A stretch of DNA of 64,000 bases from positions 62,001 through 126,000 of the forward strand of contig CAMAUX010000005.1 of assembly GCA_945861435.1 (NCBI GenBank), in the 5' to 3' direction. The notes under the pieces are model-generated. The model was not told where the DNA came from and ran no database searches. It worked only from the letters and a program-made list of their open reading frames with translations. This stretch comes from Chthoniobacter flavus (GTDB lineage Bacteria; Verrucomicrobiota; Verrucomicrobiia; Chthoniobacterales; Chthoniobacteraceae). A program made the translations under genes and the position numbers. Below, piece by piece: positions 58,324-64,000 of this stretch (its first letter is position 1; each line of letters starts with the position of its first letter).

Positions 58324-60020
58324 ACACCGCGCGTCACCGCCGCAGGGCACTGTTGCGGACCGCCCTCTGGCTGAGCGTTGCCGCCTGCTGCGCAACCGCC
58401 CATGCGCAGAAGCGCATCGCCCTCGTCATCGGCAACGGCTCCTACAGCCAGCTGCCACCCCAGCTCCAACTGCAAAGCCCCGCGGCCGATGCCGCCGACA
58501 CCGCACGCGCACTCGCCTCGCTGGGTTACCAGATCGTGGGCGGGGAGGCCCATACCAACCTCCCAAAAGAACCCTTCCGTGCGCTCCTGCAGCGTTTCGC
58601 ACTCGAGGCGCGCGGAGCAGAGGGCGCTCTCTTCTACTACTCCGGACACGGGGTGCAGGTCGGCGCCGACAACTATCTGCTCCCCACGGACACTCCGCAG
58701 CTCACGGGTCTCACAGTGCTTAAAAATCACGCATTGAGACTGCGCGACACCGTCATGACCGCCCTCGAGGAGGCGGGCGCCGTGCACAAGATCCTCATAC
58801 TCGACTGCTGCCGCGACAACCCCTTCGCCGCTCAGTTCCAGCCTGCAACGGAAGCCTCAACAAACGATCCCGGCGATCCCCGCGACGATCCACGGACATT
58901 GTTGCAAACCCTGCCGCCGGGATACGGCCCCGGCTTCTACCTCGCCTTCGCCACCAGTCCCGGCTGGACGACGCCCGATGGCAATGGCCGCCGCAACAGC
59001 CCGTTCACCGAAGCTCTCCTGAAGGTCCTCCCACAGAGCCGCGGCAGAGACATCGACCTCTGTTTCCGCGAGGTGAAAAGGGTGCTGCCCGCGGGCCAAG
59101 TCAGCTGGACCACGCACAGCCTCCAAGGCGCATTCAGCATTGCCGAAGCACCCGCCGCTGCCGCGTTGCAGGTCCTCTCCCCCGGGGCACCGCAGTCAAA
59201 CACCGAGCCCGGCGCACGCTGGGTCAACGGCATGGCCACCCCCTTCCGCTGGTGCCCGCCAGCAGAGCTGCTGACCATGGGCCGCGGCCCGGAGGATCAG
59301 AAGAGCACCCCGATCACCGAAGGCTTCTGGTTGAGCGAACACGAGGTGACCCAGACAGAGTGGCGCATCGTCACCGGACGCACCGCGCGCGACCAGACAC
59401 GGCTGAAGCTCCGCGACGAAATCGAGTTCCTCGCACGCAGCGGCCCACAGACCCGCGGAGCGGCAGCGGAAGGGAATCCTCTGTCCCTCCTCGCGGGCGA
59501 GGGACCGGATCTGCCCGTGTACTGCGTGAGCTGGGAGGAGGCTGCCGACTACTGCGCTCGCCTCACCCAGCGAGACCGCGCTGACGGCCGAATCCCGGCT
59601 GCCTGGCGTTACTCCCTCCCCTCCGAGTCCCAGTGGGAATACGCGTGCCGCGCCGGTTCTCCACTCCACTCTCCGACCGGTACGCCCCAGTCGGACGAAG
59701 CACCGGATATCATCTCCCTGGACCTGGTGGCGTGGCATCAAGACAACAGCCGCCCCGGCCGCAACGGACGCGAATCCTCCGGGGGCGCAGGCGTGCATGC
59801 GACCGGCACCAAACAGCCAAACGCATGGGGGTTGCACGACATGCTCGGCAACGTGTGGGAATGGTGCGCAGACGCGACAAACAGCTCCGAGCGCGCGCTC
59901 CGAGGCGGCGGCTGGACCAGTCGCCCCGCCCAGATCTCCGCAGCCGCACGGCTCACCTACGGACAGGAGATCCGGTTCAACCACGTCGGATTCCGCCCCG
60001 CCTTGGTTCGCGATCCATAG
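58320..60020 (+). CDS. Exported caspase-like (C14) and FGE/SUMF1-domain protein
   Basis: 566 residues from a GTG overlapping the OmpA-like stop, with a signal peptide (LWLSVAACCATAHAQ). The caspase-like domain (~25-260) has KRIALVIGNGSYSQLPP, the catalytic His in LFYYSGHGVQVGADNYLLPT (~104) and the catalytic Cys in ILILDCCRDNPF (~162), so it looks active. The FGE-type domain (~300-565) has GFWLSEHEVTQTEWRIVTGR, VYCVSWEEAADYCARLTQRD, RYSLPSESQWEYACRAG, GLHDMLGNVWEWCADA and ALRGGGWTS. FGE-like domains in such fusions often bind ligands rather than make formylglycine. A role in envelope stress or regulated proteolysis is inference. Confidence 0.92.
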   Translation: MNTARHRRRALLRTALWLSVAACCATAHAQKRIALVIGNGSYSQLPPQLQLQSPAADAADTARALASLGYQIVGGEAHTNLPKEPFRALLQRFALEARGAEGALFYYSGHGVQVGADNYLLPTDTPQLTGLTVLKNHALRLRDTVMTALEEAGAVHKILILDCCRDNPFAAQFQPATEASTNDPGDPRDDPRTLLQTLPPGYGPGFYLAFATSPGWTTPDGNGRRNSPFTEALLKVLPQSRGRDIDLCFREVKRVLPAGQVSWTTHSLQGAFSIAEAPAAAALQVLSPGAPQSNTEPGARWVNGMATPFRWCPPAELLTMGRGPEDQKSTPITEGFWLSEHEVTQTEWRIVTGRTARDQTRLKLRDEIEFLARSGPQTRGAAAEGNPLSLLAGEGPDLPVYCVSWEEAADYCARLTQRDRADGRIPAAWRYSLPSESQWEYACRAGSPLHSPTGTPQSDEAPDIISLDLVAWHQDNSRPGRNGRESSGGAGVHATGTKQPNAWGLHDMLGNVWEWCADATNSSERALRGGGWTSRPAQISAAARLTYGQEIRFNHVGFRPALVRDP

Positions 60021-60259
60021 ACCGTGGTGTGCGGAACCACAAATCTCGGACGCGCCCAAAAAAGCGGAGCTCATCTTTCCTTGTCCCACGGTCTCTTGGT
60101 GCCGTGGTGCCTTGGTGTGAGAACCCGCGTCTAAAGCTCACCCGAAGGCTCCAAAGTGGAGCTGGGCCGCTGACGCGCGCAGTCCACGGATAAGAAGCCG
60201 CACGGAAGGCAGTCGCGAAGGCTCATAACTGCTAATGACTGAGATATCCGCGAAGTTCG

Positions 60260-60373
60260 CTATACAACGAACCCCCCGGGTATCTGCGTTGGCTGCACAG
60301 ACTCTATAGTCTCGAGGAACGACAACATTCCAACCACCGCCTCAATTTCCTTCTCTTCCTTATTCAGCTTCAA
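60260..60373 (-). pseudogene. Short antitoxin-like fragment
   Basis: A 37-codon frame starts at TTG 60373 after AAAGGAG. It reads MKLNKEEKEIEAVVGMLSFL and so on. The first ~12 residues resemble the N terminus of small type II antitoxins of the CopG/BrnA kind (M-K-L-x-x-E-E-K-E-I), but the rest does not, and no toxin gene is next to it. It could be a broken antitoxin gene or chance. Confidence 0.25.
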
Positions 60374-60689
60374 TGTCTCCTTTCGGCACTCCGCTCGCCT
60401 GCTCGGCATGATGGTGATCAACCAAAAAACGAAAGCCCTGATCGCGTAGGGCACGATGTAAACAGCGTCGCTGATCAGGACAAAAAACAGCCGCTGAACC
60501 GGACATCCTTTTCCAGAAGCGCATGGATCTCCGCAGCCCTGCGCCGACGCTTCCAGAAGGTACATCCAGAAGGATCTTGGTTTCACGCAGCAACCCTCCG
60601 CGATCCCGCTCTGGAAAGAATGATGCGGTTGGCTGTCTGGTTAACACCGCCAATCCCCTTGCGCTTGCGGCGATTGAGGCGCATATTCA

Positions 60690-60704
60690 CCGCAGATTCT
60701 GCGG
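60690..60704. promoter_or_regulatory. Palindrome overlapping the Fic ribosome-binding site
   Basis: CCGCAG-ATT-CTGCGG, with perfect 6-bp arms. The right arm overlaps GCGGAG, the ribosome site of the Fic gene (ATG 60710). It could be an operator or an mRNA hairpin that hides the ribosome site; either would lower expression. The role is inferred from position only. Confidence 0.35.
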
Positions 60705-60709
60705 AGTTT

Positions 60710-61810
60710 ATGGCGTTGATTCACCAACGAGTTGGCTGGCCGGATTTCCAATGGGATGCCCGCAGCCTCTCTCCCCTTCTCGCTAATGTGCGAAATGCCC
60801 AGGGGCGATTGTTGGGACGCATGGATGGCCTCGGACTTCCTCTGAGGGCTCAGGCCACCCTCACCACCCTCACCGCGGATGTCACCAAATCCAGCGCCAT
60901 TGAGGGGGAACTCCTCAATCAAGACCAAGTGCGGTCATCCATTGCACGCAGACTCGGACTGGATGTTGCCGGATTGGTTTCTTCATCACGGAACATCGAT
61001 GGGGTTGTGGAGATGATGCTGGATGCCTCGCAGAACTTCCGACAACCGCTCACTTCTGACCGGCTCTTTGCATGGCAGGCAGCTCTTTTTCCCACCGGAA
61101 GAAGCGGCATGGCGCGTATCGCCGTGGGAAGTTGGCGCACAGCTGAATCCGGCCCCATGCAGGTGGTTTCAGGAGCCATCGGAAGGGAGCGCGTCCACTT
61201 CGAAGCGCCCGCTGCCGAGCGGATACCGCAGGAGATGGAGAAATTCCTTTTGTGGCTCGAGCAAGACCAAGGACTCGACCCTGTCCTGAAAGCCGGAATC
61301 GCCCATTTTTGGTTCGTAACCCTCCACCCTTTTGAAGACGGGAACGGGCGCATTGGCCGGGCGATTGCCGACTTGCTGCTCGCGCGGAGTGATGGAATGT
61401 CCGAGCGCTTCTACAGCTTGTCGTCTCAAATCGAGACGGAAAGGAAAGCGTACTACGAAAAGCTGGAGGCCTGTCAGCGAGGGGGCCTCGACATCACCGT
61501 CTGGCTGAGGTGGTTTTTGGAATGCTTCGGCCGCGCCCTGAAGGGAGCGGAGGGATTATTGGGACAGGTTTTACGCAAGGCGCGTTTGTGGGAGCGAATC
61601 AATCAATCCCCCGTCAACGATCGGCAGCGGGCGGTGATCAACCGGCTTCTGGAGGGGTTCGACAGCAAGCTCACTTCCTCGAAGTACAGCAAGTTAGCCA
61701 AATGCTCCCCGGACACAGCGCTTCGAGACATTCAAGACTTGGTGCGTCGAGGGGTAATGTTTCAAAGCACCTCGGGCGGCCGCAGCACGAGTTACGAACT
61801 GGCGGAATAA
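60710..61810 (+). CDS. Fic-family protein with DUF4172 N-terminal domain
   Basis: 366 residues. ATG 60710 has a ribosome site (GCGGAG) and begins the DUF4172 domain (VGWPDFQWDARSLSPLLANV). An inhibitory helix carries SSAIEG, which fits the (S/T)xxxE(G/N) motif of class II Fic proteins that block their own ATP site. The Fic domain has the full catalytic motif HPFEDGNGRIGR (~205). A C-terminal winged-helix-like region follows (KLAKCSPDTALRDIQDLVRR). Fic enzymes usually AMPylate target proteins. It lies 48 bp before the CRISPR array, on the opposite strand to the cas genes, and may be a defence-island neighbour. Confidence 0.92.
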   Translation: MALIHQRVGWPDFQWDARSLSPLLANVRNAQGRLLGRMDGLGLPLRAQATLTTLTADVTKSSAIEGELLNQDQVRSSIARRLGLDVAGLVSSSRNIDGVVEMMLDASQNFRQPLTSDRLFAWQAALFPTGRSGMARIAVGSWRTAESGPMQVVSGAIGRERVHFEAPAAERIPQEMEKFLLWLEQDQGLDPVLKAGIAHFWFVTLHPFEDGNGRIGRAIADLLLARSDGMSERFYSLSSQIETERKAYYEKLEACQRGGLDITVWLRWFLECFGRALKGAEGLLGQVLRKARLWERINQSPVNDRQRAVINRLLEGFDSKLTSSKYSKLAKCSPDTALRDIQDLVRRGVMFQSTSGGRSTSYELAE

Positions 61811-61858
61811 TTCCCCAGCAAATAAGGGCGGCAGGGTGAGCATTTAATTCGGGCCCGT

Positions 61859-63320
61859 GTTTTGATCGTGCCCCCACCGGGGCAATCTGCTAATTCAATG
61901 CCGAGATGCCACTAAGAGCTGTCACGTTTTGATCGTGCCCCCACCGGGGCAATCTGCTAATGACGCAGGTGGGTCCTCCAATATGGCGCGAGCGTTTTGA
62001 TCGTGCCCCCACCGGGGCAATCTGCTAATGATATCTACGAAGCTCATGCACGGGCTACGATGTTTTGATCGTGCCCCCACCGGGGCAATCTGCTAATCCA
62101 ATCGCATCGAGCACAGCTTCGATCATCGAGTTTTGATCGTGCCCCCACCGGGGCAATCTGCTAATGTGGGGAGGCGACTGGAAGAGCATTGTGGACGGTT
62201 TTGATCGTGCCCCCACCGGGGCAATCTGCTAATCACAAGAGTGAAATGGACAGCAGCATCCCTGCGTTTTGATCGTGCCCCCACCGGGGCAATCTGCTAA
62301 TGTGTCCACGATCATCCGCGTCGGTGTAATTCCGTTTTGATCGTGCCCCCACCGGGGCAATCTGCTAATCACAAGGCCCTCTGCGGGCATCCTGATGCGT
62401 CGTTTTGATCGTGCCCCCACCGGGGCAATCTGCTAATAAAGAGTGGTATGTGGATGGAGAACTGGTTCAGTTTTGATCGTGCCCCCACCGGGGCAATCTG
62501 CTAATTTTGCCGGAGATCGGCGCTGTCATTGGATTGGTTTTGATCGTGCCCCCACCGGGGCAATCTGCTAATATTTCCGGGCCTGCAATTGTCGCAATCG
62601 GATGGTTTTGATCGTGCCCCCACCGGGGCAATCTGCTAATTTCAAAGCTCGCGAGCAGACGTGGCTATAATTGTTTTGATCGTGCCCCCACCGGGGCAAT
62701 CTGCTAATCCTAGTGAGTGTTCCGATCATGGATCGCTTGTGTTTTGATCGTGCCCCCACCGGGGCAATCTGCTAATTGGACGACTGTCTTGGGAACTCTA
62801 TGTGAGGTGTTTTGATCGTGCCCCCACCGGGGCAATCTGCTAATGCGGTGCGCTCACTGGCAGTTATCCAAACCCGGTTTTGATCGTGCCCCCACCGGGG
62901 CAATCTGCTAATTCGCGAGCTCTCGCTGGCCAAGCAAGTGTTTGGTTTTGATCGTGCCCCCACCGGGGCAATCTGCTAATATCCGCTGATGCTCCGGCAG
63001 GCGCACCGTTCTGTTTTGATCGTGCCCCCACCGGGGCAATCTGCTAATGATCCAGTGGCGCTGGACTGGCACCATGAGCGGTTTTGATCGTGCCCCCACC
63101 GGGGCAATCTGCTAATGCCCGTCGCATCGCGGAGGCAATCGCCTTGAGGTTTTGATCGTGCCCCCACCGGGGCAATCTGCTAATGGGATGGTATCGAGTG
63201 GATACTGCATCAGATTGTTTTGATCGTGCCCCCACCGGGGCAATCTGCTAATCGACCTCCTCCAAGGCGTCCGCGTCCAGTAGCGTTTTGATCGTGCCCC
63301 CACCGGGGCAATCTGCTAAT
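61859..63320 (-). CRISPR. CRISPR array, 22 repeats and 21 spacers
   Basis: The 36-bp repeats are all identical. On the plus strand they start GTTTTGATCG and end GCAATCTGCTAAT, with a stem TGCCCC-CACC-GGGGCA in the middle. Spacers are 32 bp except two of 31 bp (the first and tenth from the left), so the period is 67-68 bp. Repeat starts run from 61859 (61926, 61994, 62062, 62130 ...) to 63285. I favour transcription on the minus strand, like cas1-cas2, because the repeat then ends in GATCAAAAC, similar to the common GAAAC-type 3' end, and the cas2 side would be the leader. Lack of any degenerate repeat means direction is not certain. Confidence 0.97.
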
Positions 63321-63328
63321 GGCAGTCA

Positions 63329-63357
63329 TCCAACCCCCTCTATCTGAGGGGGTTGGA
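63329..63357. promoter_or_regulatory. 12-bp hairpin between cas2 and the array
   Basis: TCCAACCCCCTC and GAGGGGGTTGGA are perfect 12-bp inverted arms around TATCT. It starts 2 bp after the cas2 stop and ends 8 bp from the nearest repeat. There is no T-run on either side, so it is not a classic intrinsic terminator. It may be an mRNA end structure or a leader element used in spacer integration. Confidence 0.7.
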
Positions 63358-63359
63358 CA

Positions 63360-63659
63360 CTACCAGAACTCTATCAATCGTGGAAATTTCGGGGGTTCAT
63401 TCGGGGGCGGTGTGACCGCCATGCTCAAAATAATCTGAGCATCCCAGACGCTCCGCTCCATCGACAGCAGCCGGATATCCCCGGGAATCCCCCGCGCGAC
63501 GCGCTGCATATACCTCACCACCCGCTCACACTCGTGGGGTTCCCCCTCGAAAAGATAGATCGAGTACTGAACCCGGTGGCCCCCCACCCTCTGGAACTCC
63601 TGCCGGAGAAAACTCTGATCCCGCTGCTCAGGCGTGTCGTAGGCCAATAGGACAAGCAT
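63360..63659 (-). CDS. cas2: CRISPR-associated endoribonuclease Cas2
   Basis: 99 residues, typical Cas2 length. The ferredoxin-like start MLVLLAYDTPEQRDQSFLRQ carries the conserved Asp after the first strand, and GGHRVQYSIYLFEGEPHECE matches the R-V-Q-x-S-V/I-Y/F motif. GDIRLLSM is the third strand. Cas2 dimers hold two Cas1 dimers in the spacer-integration complex. It starts 6 bp after the cas1 stop and ends 39 bp before the array. Confidence 0.95.
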   Translation of the reverse strand: MLVLLAYDTPEQRDQSFLRQEFQRVGGHRVQYSIYLFEGEPHECERVVRYMQRVARGIPGDIRLLSMERSVWDAQIILSMAVTPPPNEPPKFPRLIEFW

Positions 63660-63665
63660 GAAAGG

Positions 63666-64000
63666 TCAAATGCAGGCGTCCCGGGCGTGCAGTTCGAAGG
63701 GCCGAAACCGACTTTCACCATCGAGTGCCCTCACGAAACTCTCCACGCTCAAGCGCAGAATCGACCGGAGCCGGAACGCCTGAGCCCGGTAGCACCACTT
63801 GCTCTCGAGCATGGACGCGAAATGGGCAGCCATCGCCTTCTTATCCGTCATCTGGTCCATGTGCCGGATCACGGTGAGCTCCACGCAGCACCGGAAGGGC
63901 TCAATCAGGTCGCACACAAGGCTGGGGCGGTTCCTCCGGAGCTTGTGGATGATCCCGATTGTCGGGTCCATGCCGCTGGCGAGCACCTGCCATTCGAGAG
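63666..64000 (-). CDS. cas1: CRISPR integrase Cas1, C-terminal part (5' end beyond the window)
   Basis: About 111 residues are visible; the frame runs off the right edge. The segment ASGMDPTIGIIHKLRRNRPS, then LVCDLIEPFRCCVE, matches the Cas1 C-terminal domain, with the catalytic His in GIIH and the catalytic acid in the D-L-I-E segment; the first catalytic Glu lies outside. Cas1 integrates new spacers with Cas2. Whether it is fused to Cas4, which would point to certain subtypes, cannot be seen. The effector genes are also outside, so the CRISPR type is unassigned. Confidence 0.93.
   Translation of the reverse strand, partial: LEWQVLASGMDPTIGIIHKLRRNRPSLVCDLIEPFRCCVELTVIRHMDQMTDKKAMAAHFASMLESKWCYRAQAFRLRSILRLSVESFVRALDGESRFRPFELHARDACI

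Larger units (their letters stand above)
60021..60709. other. Intergenic region with a repeat remnant
   Basis: 689 bp, less GC-rich than the left of the window. It holds a single copy of the TTGGTGCC...CCTTGGTGTGAGA word element (60092-60121), like the arms of the 143-bp array, then a small antitoxin-like fragment on the minus strand. Nothing else is recognisable until the Fic ribosome site. Confidence 0.6.

Noticed and set aside
61816-61843. A degenerate CRISPR repeat on the Fic side (AGCAAATAAGGGCGGCAGGG)
   Set aside because: It matches the reverse repeat at only about 15 of 27 positions, and the distance to the first true repeat (15 bp) does not allow a spacer.
62229-63303. Several 63-codon minus-strand frames containing SRLPRWGHDQN and LADCPGGGTIKT
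   Set aside because: They are translations of the CRISPR repeat in two frames with spacers between; the identical segments recur every 68 bp.
1-64000. tRNA or rRNA genes
   Set aside because: I looked for T-loop-like GTTCGA segments and acceptor pairing in the intergenic regions and found none convincing; a covariance search would be decisive.

Overview
The window reads as one contiguous piece of a GC-rich, flagellated bacterial chromosome, most likely from the Verrucomicrobiota or a close PVC relative. Three things point there: an adjacent DUF1549/DUF1553 protein, PPC-like protein and c-type-cytochrome/WD40 protein set (48642-50897, 46671-48632, 44266-46656); many exported esterases and carbohydrate-related proteins; and islands of palindromic intergenic repeats of a style common in that phylum. 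The phylum is an inference from gene content, since no rRNA or tRNA gene is visible.

Layout. (1) 1-8031: an unrecognised partial gene, a sigma-54 activator of the NtrC family, two exported proteins (one with TPRs, one with 30-bp KAKEAAAPVA repeats), a lipoprotein, and a coupled pair made of a degenerate histidine-kinase-like protein and an HD-GYP response regulator. (2) 8052-16413, all on the minus strand: a flagellar operon in the order flgF-flgG-flgA-flgH-flgI-flgJ(rod-binding domain only)-flgN-like-flgK-flgL-fliW-csrA. Most joints are overlaps or very short gaps. (3) 16654-18323, plus strand: a lone receiver protein, then a good sigma-28 promoter (17124-17150) reading into a FlgM-like gene, fliS and a small chaperone-like gene. 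(4) 18353-29897: fabV, a Pro-rich exported protein, glcD, a TolC-family protein, a receiver-pseudokinase-FGE protein with its coupled partner, a ferritin-like protein and an AraC regulator. (5) 29956-34069: a secreted CehA/McbA-type PHP protein, an FG-GAP/VCBS protein and a small S4 RNA-binding protein. (6) 34104-40582, minus strand: a sialic-acid cassette (nanM-like mutarotase, MFS carrier, nanA-like lyase, each overlapping the next by 4 bp) next to a decayed sialate O-acetylesterase, an SGNH esterase, a truncated SGNH fragment and a LarA-family gene. (7) 41165-50897: two exported alpha/beta hydrolases and the PVC-type DUF1549/PPC/WD40 trio. (8) 50898-53838: a repeat island with a structured element, a large palindrome with hexanucleotide arms, and about nine 143-bp tandem units ending inside the stop codon of a VWA gene. 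(9) 55332-60020: a YjdM-type zinc-ribbon protein, a Tgt-MnmC-like fusion, an OmpA-like protein and a caspase-FGE protein. (10) 60710-64000: a Fic protein, a CRISPR array of 22 identical 36-bp repeats, cas2, and the 3' end of cas1. The effector genes lie beyond the right edge.

The most unusual items are the receiver/Ala-rich repeat/pseudokinase/TM/FGE protein (23908-26568), the fusion of two wobble-base tRNA-modification domains (55710-57677), the repeat island, and the CRISPR locus. In that locus one spacer resembles the array's own flank-repeat junction. Starts were moved from the longest reading frame to internal codons wherever a signal peptide, ribosome-binding site, promoter or domain boundary called for it.
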